From contig JAFUEE010000002.1 of the NCBI GenBank assembly GCA_017464085.1, forward strand, positions 1-42,882: 42,882 nt of DNA. The letters run 5' to 3'. This DNA comes from Pseudomonadota bacterium. Its GTDB lineage: Bacteria > Myxococcota_A > Bradymonadia > UBA4248. This document shows positions 15,728-23,249 of this stretch, one piece after another; positions within the stretch are counted from its first letter, which is position 1, and each line of letters begins with the position of its first letter. The position numbers were made by a program, and so were the translations under genes. The notes beneath the pieces are model-generated. The model saw nothing but the letters and a program-made list of their open reading frames with translations, was not told the DNA's origin and made no database searches.

Positions 15728-16210
15728 ATGATAGACGAAGAACGCGATGATGAATTAGACGAGACGCTGGACGACGATCTGGACGACGATTCGTTTGGCA
15801 ATTCCGATCTTGACCGGGAGCTTGAAGAAGACCTCATCGAAGAGTGGTGCCCGGTCTGCAAGGCCATCAAACCGCATGCGAAAGTGGCGGGCTCCAAAGA
15901 GAAGATCGCCTGCGCGGAGTGCAATCACGAGCACAAGCGGCAGCAGGAGCCAGTGGGCGTTCCGACCCCGCGCGGCCTGATCACGGATGCCGAACGCGCA
16001 AACCCCGAGCAGCTCAAGGCGGCATGGACGCGCCTGACAGAAGCGGCAGAAAACGAGGCTCAGGCTTATTCGATCAAGCTGAAGCTCTCGGAAGGCGACC
16101 TGATCCGTCATAACAAATTCGGCCTCGGCATCGTCGTCGAGATGACGGACGTGAACAAAGCCGACATCCTGTTTGAAGATGGCATTCATCGCCTCGTATG
16201 CGGCAAATAG
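15728..16210 (+). CDS. Zinc-ribbon protein with acidic N-terminus
   Basis: The ATG at 15728 is chosen for AAGGA 9 bases upstream; the frame opens earlier, at 15662. The first 40 residues are almost all Asp/Glu. A four-cysteine ribbon follows (EEWCPVCKAI, then IACAECNHEH), then a helical linker. The end, LSEGDLIRHNKFGLGIVVEM followed by ADILFEDGIHRLVCGK, resembles the small SH3-like domain (HxxFGxGxV, then FxDGxRxL) seen at the end of UvrD-type helicases and in some Myxococcota proteins. The combination suggests binding to nucleic acid or RNA polymerase, but this is inference. It is the first gene of the plus-strand run leading to the pseudokinase and sigma factor, though a candidate promoter lies just after it. 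Confidence 0.8.
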   Translation: MIDEERDDELDETLDDDLDDDSFGNSDLDRELEEDLIEEWCPVCKAIKPHAKVAGSKEKIACAECNHEHKRQQEPVGVPTPRGLITDAERANPEQLKAAWTRLTEAAENEAQAYSIKLKLSEGDLIRHNKFGLGIVVEMTDVNKADILFEDGIHRLVCGK

Positions 16211-16221
16211 GCGATTCCTCG

Positions 16222-16250
16222 TTGACGGCTTAACTGCATCGTGTCATATT
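16222..16250 (+). promoter_or_regulatory. Candidate sigma-70 promoter for the lipoprotein-pseudokinase operon
   Basis: TTGACG (16222-16227), a 17-bp spacer, and CATATT (16245-16250), 52 bases before the ATG at 16303. The -10 matches four of six consensus bases. Confidence 0.4.
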
Positions 16251-16302
16251 TTCAGGGTTTATCCGACCTTGAGGGAGATCGGTGTAATTTTGGAGGACAT
16301 GA

Positions 16303-16767
16303 ATGAGGGATCGAGAGACAAGTCAGCTCGAAAAGTCTGGAAAGCCGTTATTTTCCAGGCTGTGCATGCTGGTCGTCCTGGGGATTTTCTGTATGCTGTG
16401 CGCATGCGGGGAAGGGCCTGTGTGGACGCGTGACGATCCCCGGACAGTCCTGAGCGGATTTTTGACAGATGCCGAATATCAGGACATGGCAAATGTCTGG
16501 GAGTATCTATCCGCAGAGACGCGGCAGAAGCTCGACCAGATGGCCTCCGCATTCAATGCGTCCGCCGAAAATGGCTCTCCACGCAAAGGTTACGAGATGC
16601 TCCGCACAGGGCATCTTCTCTCCTCGACACGCGAATACCGAAAGATAGAGCTCGTCTCCTCAGATGATACGAGCGCAGAGCTGCATATCATTCTCCACGA
16701 CGAAACCTATAAGACTGTAACCCTTCACAGAGAAGAAGGACGATGGGCGATCGATCTGCCCATATAA
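16303..16767 (+). CDS. Small lipoprotein
   Basis: GGAGGA (16292-16297) sets the start. The N-terminus has a hydrophobic segment ending in a lipobox L-C-A-C at residues 32-35, after an unusually long (about 20 residues) polar lead. The mature part, about 120 residues, begins GEGPVWTRDDPRTVLSGFL, with helices and then strands (KIELVSSDDTSAELHIIL, then EGRWAIDLPI). This layout recalls DUF4878/NTF2-like lipoproteins (helical part, then a sheet ending in a W-x-I motif), but I cannot confirm it. The stop lies 12 bases before the pseudokinase start, so the two are surely co-transcribed, and it may supply the outer-membrane or periplasmic partner of that protein. Confidence 0.8.
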   Translation: MRDRETSQLEKSGKPLFSRLCMLVVLGIFCMLCACGEGPVWTRDDPRTVLSGFLTDAEYQDMANVWEYLSAETRQKLDQMASAFNASAENGSPRKGYEMLRTGHLLSSTREYRKIELVSSDDTSAELHIILHDETYKTVTLHREEGRWAIDLPI

Positions 16768-16779
16768 AGTGAGACTGTC

Positions 16780-18624
16780 ATGAGCGAACTGACGAAATTG
16801 TACATAGGCGATGTCGTATGCGACCGCCTCGAGGTCATAAATTCGATCAACGAGAACGATCTCGGGATGGCGTATCTGATGAGCGACAGAAATTCAGGCG
16901 GCAAGTATCTCGTCACACAGCTCGGATGGGAATGCACGCCGGAAATCGCAGCCGAGATCAGCAGTCTCGTCACCGCGCTCAAGCCGATCGACCACAAGAG
17001 CATCGCGAAGCTCAAGGAGTTCATCCTGGACGGCACGACCGGATATTTGCTGACAGAGTTCGTGGACGGGGAGCCGCTTTTCGCGCACCTCGCGGCCCGA
17101 AGAGAGCGTGGTCAGATTCTCGGCCTGAAAGCAGCCTACAGCTTTCTCGCGCATCTCTGTCTCGGCATCGAAGTCGCTCACCAAGCCAACCACGTGTTCG
17201 GCAGCATTTCGCCGGAAACAATCTATGTGACAAACGAAGGGCGCGTCCGCCTCTCGAACATCATCTTCCCGATCATCGCGGACAAGTATCTCGACGATGC
17301 CAGCCGCAACGACTATTTCGGGAACGTGTTCGTGGCGCCCGAAGTGCGAGCCGAACGCAAAGCGGCGACGCCCGCGTCGGACGTATTCTCCATGGCCATG
17401 CTCTTTGCCGAGCTCGTCAGCAGCACGCCCCTGATTCAGTTCCAGGGCTCTCCGGAAGCATTCATCGCGCAGCTGTCGGGCGTCTCGACAAAAGTCAAGG
17501 AAGCGCTCTTCCAGGCCGCCAAACCCGATATCGAGGACCGCTTCCAGACGATTCAGGAGTTCAAGGACACGCTCAAGAATGCCGTCGATGCGCCCAATGA
17601 CAACGACCTTTCGTCGATTGTCGTCGGCGTGAACGACCTGCGCGCCCTGAGCAATCCCGTGTCCCAGGAAAGCCCGAGCATCGCAATGCGCCGCCCGGAT
17701 CTCTTCAACACGATTTCCCGGCCGACAGCACGCGTCACCCGCACAGATGTCTGGATCTACCAGAAAGACGGCATGGATTACGGCCCGTTCGATGCCGACG
17801 GCCTCCTCAAGAAATTCTATGACGACGAGATCGACGAGACGACGAGCATTTTCAACACCTCGACCAAAAAACGTCAGAATCTCGGAACCATCCCGGAATT
17901 TGAAGACAAAGTCCGCGAATATCTCCCCATCCGCAACCAGAACCGCGAAGTCCGCCAGAAAGCCGAGCGCAAGGCCGCAGCCGTCAAGACCGCAAGCGGC
18001 ATCGGCGCAGTCATAGCCATCGCCGGAGGCATCATCGCAGTCTTCACGGTGCCTATCATCATCCTGATGCTGATGCCGGATCCCGAGCCGCTGGATCTCG
18101 ACACAGGATTCACTGTTTTTGAAAAGAAATTTGAAGTGCCAAAGACCGAAGAAGTCGCCCTCAATGTGGACGAATCCAAGTCGAAAGCACTGTTTGACCC
18201 GAAAGCCACAGAAGCCGAACGCGAAGCAGCCCTCAAAGCCTGGGAAGAGGAACACCGCAAGAAATACGCCGCACGCCGCAGCGCCGCAGGCGTCGCTGCC
18301 CCTGGTGAGGAAATGGACACGCTCGTATTCGGCCTGGATGAAAACGGCAAAGAGCTCGAGCCGCTCATGGACTGGGAAATCGAGGAGCAGTGCATGAGCC
18401 CGCGCATCCTCAAGAAGGTCCGCGACTGCTATACCCAGTATGCCGGCGGCAGACAGCCCAGCGCGACTGTCAATTTCACGATCCAGCAATCCGGCGCAGT
18501 CAGAAGCGTCTCCGTCTCAAATGTCTCCGGAGAACTCAATTCCTGCATCGTCTCTGCATTCTCCACGCTCAAATACAGGCCTTTCGGCGGTACATCCAAG
18601 AAAGTATCCATCCCGATCGGCTGA
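16780..18624 (+). CDS. Membrane pseudokinase with GYF_2-type and AgmX/PglI C-terminal domains
   Basis: Residues about 8-270 follow the outline of a bacterial Ser/Thr kinase: hinge GYLLTEFVDGEPL, helix E, and APE near 183. The catalytic residues are gone: the HRD loop reads FGSISPETIYV (near 140-150) and DFG is replaced by LSNI (near 157), so it should be inactive. A GYF_2-type domain follows near 321-385 (WIYQKDGMDYGPFDADGLL). One membrane helix lies near 407-432. A periplasmic tail ends in the AgmX/PglI-type domain near 530-614 (a TonB-C-like fold, YTQYAGGRQPSATVNFTI). The layout suggests a cytoplasmic sensor or scaffold coupled to the envelope. The sigma factor gene follows after 23 bases. 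Domain names are from pattern recognition. Confidence 0.85.
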   Translation: MSELTKLYIGDVVCDRLEVINSINENDLGMAYLMSDRNSGGKYLVTQLGWECTPEIAAEISSLVTALKPIDHKSIAKLKEFILDGTTGYLLTEFVDGEPLFAHLAARRERGQILGLKAAYSFLAHLCLGIEVAHQANHVFGSISPETIYVTNEGRVRLSNIIFPIIADKYLDDASRNDYFGNVFVAPEVRAERKAATPASDVFSMAMLFAELVSSTPLIQFQGSPEAFIAQLSGVSTKVKEALFQAAKPDIEDRFQTIQEFKDTLKNAVDAPNDNDLSSIVVGVNDLRALSNPVSQESPSIAMRRPDLFNTISRPTARVTRTDVWIYQKDGMDYGPFDADGLLKKFYDDEIDETTSIFNTSTKKRQNLGTIPEFEDKVREYLPIRNQNREVRQKAERKAAAVKTASGIGAVIAIAGGIIAVFTVPIIILMLMPDPEPLDLDTGFTVFEKKFEVPKTEEVALNVDESKSKALFDPKATEAEREAALKAWEEEHRKKYAARRSAAGVAAPGEEMDTLVFGLDENGKELEPLMDWEIEEQCMSPRILKKVRDCYTQYAGGRQPSATVNFTIQQSGAVRSVSVSNVSGELNSCIVSAFSTLKYRPFGGTSKKVSIPIG

Positions 18625-18647
18625 TCCTTGCCTGATTCACCCCATCT

Positions 18648-19250
18648 ATGGAAACCCTCACAGACGAACAGCTCGTCCTGAAAATTCAGGCAGGCGACAG
18701 AGCCGCGTTCGAGCAGCTCTATTGGCGCTATAAAGATCGCGTCATCAGTGTCGTCTATGGCATCGTGCATAATCGGCAGGATGCCGTTGAAATCTCGCAA
18801 GAAGTCTTTGTCCGCATCTATAAAAATATAGACAAATATCAGCCCGGCACGCGCTTTTTTACATGGCTCTACCGCATCACGTACAACCTTGCGGTAGACA
18901 AATACCGCCGCAAAAAGACAGCGCGCGAAGTCGAGTTTGACAACGACTACCAGAAAAATTTCTCGAGCCCGGAGGATGTCCTTCCACCGAGCCTCGGCAT
19001 CAATCCGGAGCGCGCCTGCGAGCGCGCGGAACTTCGCCAGCAGCTCACTCAGGCCATGGACGAGCTGCCCGAAAAACAGCGCACGATCATCACGCTGCGC
19101 GAAGTGGAAGGCCTCTCTTATGAAGAGATCGCCAGCGTGCTCGACATCCAGATCGGCACCGTGATGAGCAGGCTCCACTATGCCCGCCAACGTCTGCAGA
19201 ACAACCTGCGCAAATATCTGGAATGCCAGGACATCCCTAAAAAAGACTGA
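18648..19250 (+). CDS. ECF-type RNA polymerase sigma factor (sigma-70 family)
   Basis: Region 2 spans residues about 20-95 (AAFEQLYWRYKDRVISVVYG, then DAVEISQEVFVRIYKNI and FFTWLYRITYNLAVDKYRR). Region 4 spans about 130-185 (LPEKQRTIITLREVEGLSYE, then IGTVMSRLHYARQRL). Length and order match RpoE/ECF sigma factors, which direct polymerase to stress or envelope-response promoters. It starts 23 bases after the pseudokinase stop, with no visible Shine-Dalgarno sequence, so it may depend on translational coupling. No anti-sigma factor follows: the downstream genes are on the other strand. This makes the pseudokinase or the lipoprotein upstream the candidate regulator. Confidence 0.93.
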   Translation: METLTDEQLVLKIQAGDRAAFEQLYWRYKDRVISVVYGIVHNRQDAVEISQEVFVRIYKNIDKYQPGTRFFTWLYRITYNLAVDKYRRKKTAREVEFDNDYQKNFSSPEDVLPPSLGINPERACERAELRQQLTQAMDELPEKQRTIITLREVEGLSYEEIASVLDIQIGTVMSRLHYARQRLQNNLRKYLECQDIPKKD

Positions 19251-19371
19251 CCCTTAATGTATGACAGCCCGGTCATACAGTCAGACACTCCATTGCAGAG
19301 CCAAACAATTTCCCGGCATCTCATTGCGGGCGCCTGCGCGCAACCGCACTGAATCAAGACTGGCAGAGCGC

Positions 19372-19455
19372 TCATCCCGTGATGTTTGGAATGATCCACC
19401 CCATGCCGAAAATCAAAATGACGATGATCAATAACCTAAGTTCCATGCGTTCCAT
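19372..19455 (-). CDS. 27-residue single-span membrane peptide
   Basis: The ATG at 19455 follows an AAAGGAG at 7-base spacing, and the frame ends in TGA at 19372-19374. After MERMELR comes one hydrophobic run of about 16 residues (LLIIVILIFGMGWIIP). Short membrane peptides of this build are often subunits of, or regulators for, membrane complexes, but no family is recognised. It lies 24 bases downstream of the 103-codon frame at 19480-19791 and may form a two-gene unit with it. There is nothing else in the 19251-19479 stretch except a small hairpin GTATGAC/GTCATAC just after the sigma factor stop. Confidence 0.5.
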   Translation of the reverse strand: MERMELRLLIIVILIFGMGWIIPNITG

Positions 19456-19479
19456 ATCGCCGCTCCTTTAGCGCGGAAG

Positions 19480-19791
19480 TCATGCGCATCCCGTCTCTAA
19501 CGAAACTTGCGTGCCAAAGATCGAACAAACTTTTTTGTGAATGTTATCAAAGTGTTTTGATATTTTCACGATAGTTTCTCCCAGTTCACGCGCGACATTC
19601 CTGTCAGTGACTATGACAAATCTGTCACCTTTCCAGATATCGCCGCCATCCCCAGGATCCCCCAAAACCAATCGAGCCGGACCTAAAACTATACGAGCGC
19701 GGCAGTTATCTGCCTGAAAACAGACGCGCCGGGGAAGCTTTCCCATCCCACACCGGAAGGGGCTTTCTCCTTCAGGATAAAAAAACGACAT
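19480..19791 (-). CDS. Hypothetical protein, 103 aa
   Basis: No function recognised. After a basic, Cys-containing N-terminus, the sequence has a strand-rich middle (NCRARIVLGPARLVLGD, then GDRFVIVTDRNVARELGETI) and a helical end. The absence of a ribosome site before the ATG at 19791 argues against it. The small, well-led peptide gene immediately downstream on the same strand argues for it. It would be divergent from the large lipoprotein gene at 19891. Confidence 0.4.
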   Translation of the reverse strand: MSFFYPEGESPFRCGMGKLPRRVCFQADNCRARIVLGPARLVLGDPGDGGDIWKGDRFVIVTDRNVARELGETIVKISKHFDNIHKKVCSIFGTQVSLETGCA

Positions 19792-19890
19792 AGGTATTTG
19801 TCAAACGCCCATTCAAGTGCTTAATTACTATTTCAATCTGTCGAGAATTTATATCCGACACACTCGATCCTGATTCACCAAAGAGAAACG

Positions 19891-22815
19891 ATGAAATCTG
19901 TACGAAACAAATCCTTGATACTGCTGAGCCTTTGCGCGGCAGCGATATGGCTGGGCGGATGCACTGATGATACGATCACGGCCAGCAACATTCCAGAAAA
20001 GCCGGATGTTCCGGAACCCAGCGAGCCAGAAGCCGGGTGTGAAGAGAAGGGATGTCCAAACGGCCAGACATGTGTCGACAACAAATGTCTGGAAGTCTCA
20101 GATATCGAAAAGCCATGCGAAGAAATGGGATGTCCAAACGGCCAGACATGTGTCGATGGCAAATGCCAGAACACGCCAGACGATGCTGATTCCTGCCAGA
20201 AAACCGGATGTCCGTCCGGGCAATACTGTGACGGCAGCCTCTGCAAGTCCGAAGTGCCCATCGGCGATCCCTGCGTGGACGGCGTGCCCTGCGCCGGCGG
20301 CGCGACATGCATACGCGACTACTGCCGCCTGCCCGGCCAAAAAGGCGAAGCCTGCACGTCGCGATCTGACTGTGCCGAAAACATGGCCTGCATTGCGCAG
20401 ACGTGCATCGCCGAGCTTCCCAAGGGCTCTCCGTGCGACGAGGATATCCATTCCATGTGCGTCGCGCCATTGCTATGCATCAATTCGCTCTGCACGGAAT
20501 ATGTCTCGACCGGCGATGCCTGCGATGAAGCGACGCTCTGTGATATCGGCGCCTGCATCAACGGCGTGTGCAAGCCTCCGGCCAAGCAAGGGGAGCATTG
20601 CGACGAGATCGACATCTGCGCGGACGGCCTGATCTGCCAGGACGGCGTATGCCTCAAAAACTACGGCAGCTGCGACACGAACTCCGACTGCGATGCTGAC
20701 AGCTACTGCTGCACGATGGACACCTGCAATGTCAAGCACGTCTGCTTCCCGTACGGCGAAGGCCCCGGCGGCGAATACAACGAGGAATGCCAGTACAAGC
20801 TCGTGCCCGGCCTTTTTGAAGCCTCAATTCAGTGCGAATGGCTCGGCAATCCTTCAGATAATGTCGAACCGAGCTCCACGCAGATCATGTCTTCCGTCAT
20901 GGCTGCCGACCTCCCGTTCGATTCTGGCAATGCCGTCGAAGTGGCGGCGATCACCTTCTCCCCCCCGGTCATCCGCATTTTCAACGGCGATACATGCGAG
21001 CTGCTCCAGAGCATCCCGAACAGCAGCGTTCACAACACGTCCAATCTGGCGCTTGCAGACCTCGACAACGACGGCAAAGTCGAAATCCTCGCGATCTCAG
21101 GCAACGGCCCCGTGTACGCCTATCACTGGAGCGATGCCCTTAACAGATATGATCCCACGCCCTGGTGGACTTCGTCGGGATGCAACCCATACATCAACTG
21201 GGGCGGCGTCAGCGTGCACGACATCACGAATGACGGTTTCCCCGAAGTCATCGCGGACTGGGCGGTATTTGACGGCCGCACCGGATCGTGCATCAACCGC
21301 GCCTCGTCGAGCGCGGCGACGTACAGGAAAATCGGCACGACGCCCGTCCTCGCAGATATCGATCACGACGGGCAGATCGAGTTCGTCAACCACAACATCT
21401 GGCGCTGGGATAACGCCTCTGGCACCTGGACAAACGTCTATCCGAGCTATGCCGCGCCGAACTACTCTCTGTTCGGGATTGCAGATTTCGGGACTTCCCT
21501 GGGCAGTTCGTTTGATTTTGAGCATCTGGACGGGATCGCCGAGGTCGTGGCAGTCAACTCGAATGGCAGCGTCCGCCTGTATTCGCTCGACGGGCAGCTC
21601 CTGCTCGACGCGCATCTTACCGGCAGCGGCACCTCCGGCGGCCCTCCCAACATCGGCGACTTTGACGGCGACGGTCTCCCCGAAATCGGAATCGCCGGCA
21701 ACAACAGCTTCAGCGTGCTCGACCCGCGCTGCACAGGGCCCGGCAACGGCTGCGCCTCAAAATATGTCCTCTGGACGAGCATCTCCCAGGACAAGTCTTC
21801 CGGCGTGACCGGCTCGTCGATCTTCGACTTCGACAGCGACGGCAAGACAGAAGTCATCTACGGCGACGAATGCTATACGCGCATCTATGACGGCCAGACT
21901 GGCGAAGTCCTGTTCTCGAGCTACCGAACGTCCAACACGGCTTTCGAAAATCCGGTCATCGTCGATGTCGACCGCGACATGAGCGCGGAAATCCTCATCG
22001 GCTCGGACAATATCGCCCCGAACTGCCCCACGGTCGATCCCAACCATCACGGCGTCAAATGCGTCGAAAACCTCGACTGCTTCTCGGGATCCTGCGTCAA
22101 CGGCTACTGCCGCTGCCAGAACGACTCGCAATGCAACTGGCAGCGCGACGCCTACGGCACGCTCCTCGACGAATACAGCTGCACGACACCGCTTGCGCCA
22201 GAAAGCATCAATGACGGACTTGTCTGCCGCGCCAAACACCCCAACGGCATCAAGCGCCCGGGCCTCCGCATCCTCCGCGACCGCCTCGACCGCTGGGCTT
22301 CATCGCGACCGATCTGGAACCAGCACGCATACGCCGTGACACACGTCAACGATGACGGCACCGTGCCGAGCACCAGCAACTGGAAGATCAACCATACCGA
22401 CCCGAAACTCAACAATTTCCGCGCCAATGTGATGGGCTCCCTGGCCGCCGGATTTGCCCCCGACATCACAGGACGCTTCATCGAGGACGAAGTCTGCGGC
22501 ACCGACAAGGACGGAAAATTCATCATTCAGGGCAAGCTCTGCAACCGGGGGCGAAAAGATGTCGGCTCCAAGCTTCCCGCCACATTCTACAAAGGCGATC
22601 CCGCAGAAAACAACATCATCTGCACGTCCTATACAGACTCGAACGTCGCCGCAGGCGAATGCCGCTTCGTGCACTGCGAAATGGACGCCCTGATCACCGG
22701 CAAGCTCACGATGGTCGTCAACGATGACGGCAACGGCGGGCGCACGACCGTCGAATGTGACAGCAACAACAACACGGATACCATCGAGATCACCGAGTGC
22801 ACGATCGTCAACTGA
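19891..22815 (+). CDS. Large surface lipoprotein: Cys-rich repeats, FG-GAP propeller, CARDB-like tail
   Basis: The lipobox L-G-G-C (residues 21-24) predicts a lipid-anchored exported protein of 974 aa. Residues about 45-300 are cysteine-rich units of the form CxxxGCPxGQxCxxxxC (GCPNGQTCVD occurs twice). Residues about 345-720 hold FG-GAP/VCBS-type units with calcium-loop motifs (ALADLDNDGKVEILA, IGDFDGDGLPEIGIAG, IFDFDSDGKTEVIYGDE), expected to form a beta-propeller. A further Cys-rich stretch follows (CVNGYCRCQ). The end (RDRLDRWASSRPIWNQHAYA, CNRGRKDVGSKLPATFY) resembles the CARDB-like modules seen in Myxococcota propeller proteins. A start-proximal AGAGA is the only ribosome site. The next gene is its paralogue. 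An adhesive or sensing role is inferred. Confidence 0.9.
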   Translation: MKSVRNKSLILLSLCAAAIWLGGCTDDTITASNIPEKPDVPEPSEPEAGCEEKGCPNGQTCVDNKCLEVSDIEKPCEEMGCPNGQTCVDGKCQNTPDDADSCQKTGCPSGQYCDGSLCKSEVPIGDPCVDGVPCAGGATCIRDYCRLPGQKGEACTSRSDCAENMACIAQTCIAELPKGSPCDEDIHSMCVAPLLCINSLCTEYVSTGDACDEATLCDIGACINGVCKPPAKQGEHCDEIDICADGLICQDGVCLKNYGSCDTNSDCDADSYCCTMDTCNVKHVCFPYGEGPGGEYNEECQYKLVPGLFEASIQCEWLGNPSDNVEPSSTQIMSSVMAADLPFDSGNAVEVAAITFSPPVIRIFNGDTCELLQSIPNSSVHNTSNLALADLDNDGKVEILAISGNGPVYAYHWSDALNRYDPTPWWTSSGCNPYINWGGVSVHDITNDGFPEVIADWAVFDGRTGSCINRASSSAATYRKIGTTPVLADIDHDGQIEFVNHNIWRWDNASGTWTNVYPSYAAPNYSLFGIADFGTSLGSSFDFEHLDGIAEVVAVNSNGSVRLYSLDGQLLLDAHLTGSGTSGGPPNIGDFDGDGLPEIGIAGNNSFSVLDPRCTGPGNGCASKYVLWTSISQDKSSGVTGSSIFDFDSDGKTEVIYGDECYTRIYDGQTGEVLFSSYRTSNTAFENPVIVDVDRDMSAEILIGSDNIAPNCPTVDPNHHGVKCVENLDCFSGSCVNGYCRCQNDSQCNWQRDAYGTLLDEYSCTTPLAPESINDGLVCRAKHPNGIKRPGLRILRDRLDRWASSRPIWNQHAYAVTHVNDDGTVPSTSNWKINHTDPKLNNFRANVMGSLAAGFAPDITGRFIEDEVCGTDKDGKFIIQGKLCNRGRKDVGSKLPATFYKGDPAENNIICTSYTDSNVAAGECRFVHCEMDALITGKLTMVVNDDGNGGRTTVECDSNNNTDTIEITECTIVN

Positions 22816-22830
22816 TCTGCACACATGCAG

Positions 22831-22898
22831 GCGCGGCTATCTGCGATACGCCGCGCCATACAGTGTGCGCGCCTATTGCCTGCGGCAATACGGCGCGC
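22831..22898. repeat. Two bulged TAT/ATA hairpins
   Basis: 22831-22856: outer GCGCGGC, inner TATC, loop TGC, GATA, bulged C, GCCGCGC. 22867-22898: outer GCGCGCC, inner TATTGCC, loop TGC, GGCAATA, bulged C, GGCGCGC. Both have 7-bp outer stems pairing exactly. They start 16 bases after the lipoprotein stop. Confidence 0.8.
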
Positions 22899-22901
22899 CT
22901 G

Positions 22902-22925
22902 AGACGTTCCACGGAGAGAACGTCT
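22902..22925. repeat. AGACGTTC/GAACGTCT hairpin
   Basis: An 8-bp stem around an 8-base loop, between two members of the bulged family. Related AGACGT-based stems occur at 9750-9774 and 28862-28881. Confidence 0.5.
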
Positions 22926-22932
22926 ATATTGT

Positions 22933-22966
22933 GCGCGGCTATGCTACTGCATACGCCGCGCTTTTT
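22933..22966 (+). terminator. Bulged TAT/ATA hairpin followed by T5: probable terminator
   Basis: Outer GCGCGGC, inner TATGC, loop TACT, GCATA, bulged C, GCCGCGC, then T5 at 22962-22966. It lies 118 bases after the stop of the first large lipoprotein and before the second one. It is one of two members of the hairpin family that end in a plus-strand T-tract. Confidence 0.55.
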
Positions 22967-23055
22967 CTGCCCCCATGAACTGTCACAAAGTCCCCCAAAA
23001 GCTAGAATTTCCACGATAAAGATTAAGTTCGTTTTCACCCAACTACTTCATTCTG

Positions 23056-23174
23056 TTAAGGAAGCTCTGAATAATTCGAAAACCTCCTGGGGATGCGGGC
23101 GTCTCGCCCGCACAAAACTTATGCGTCTGAAATACTATTGTCCAAAAAACGGCAATTGTTCAGACCTTCCTTAA
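23056..23174 (+). mobile_element. MITE-like 119-bp element with TTAA ends, copy 2
   Basis: TTAA at 23056-23059 and 23171-23174, length 119 bp, the same as copy 1 but inverted. The ends read TTAAGGAAGCTCTGAAT and, on the other strand, TTAAGGAAGGTCTGAAC. The internal hairpin GCGGGCG TCT CGCCCGC is conserved. It sits between the two paralogous lipoprotein genes, 15 bases before the -35-like hexamer of the second one. Confidence 0.85.
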
Positions 23175-23189
23175 AAAAATCATTCAAAA

Positions 23190-23220
23190 TTGGAATACAC
23201 TGGCATGGTTTTGCTATAAA
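23190..23220 (+). promoter_or_regulatory. Candidate extended -10 promoter for the second large lipoprotein
   Basis: TGC then TATAAA (23212-23220) forms an extended -10. A TTGGAA at 23190-23195 lies 19 bases upstream, longer than ideal. The ATG at 23250 is 29 bases downstream. Confidence 0.4.
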
Positions 23221-23249
23221 ATGTTTCGTCTCTTTTTCGGAGGTACTTC

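Noticed and set aside
16894..18489. Long minus-strand frame opposite the pseudokinase
   Set aside because: Antisense shadow; the plus-strand frame has recognisable domains and operon context.
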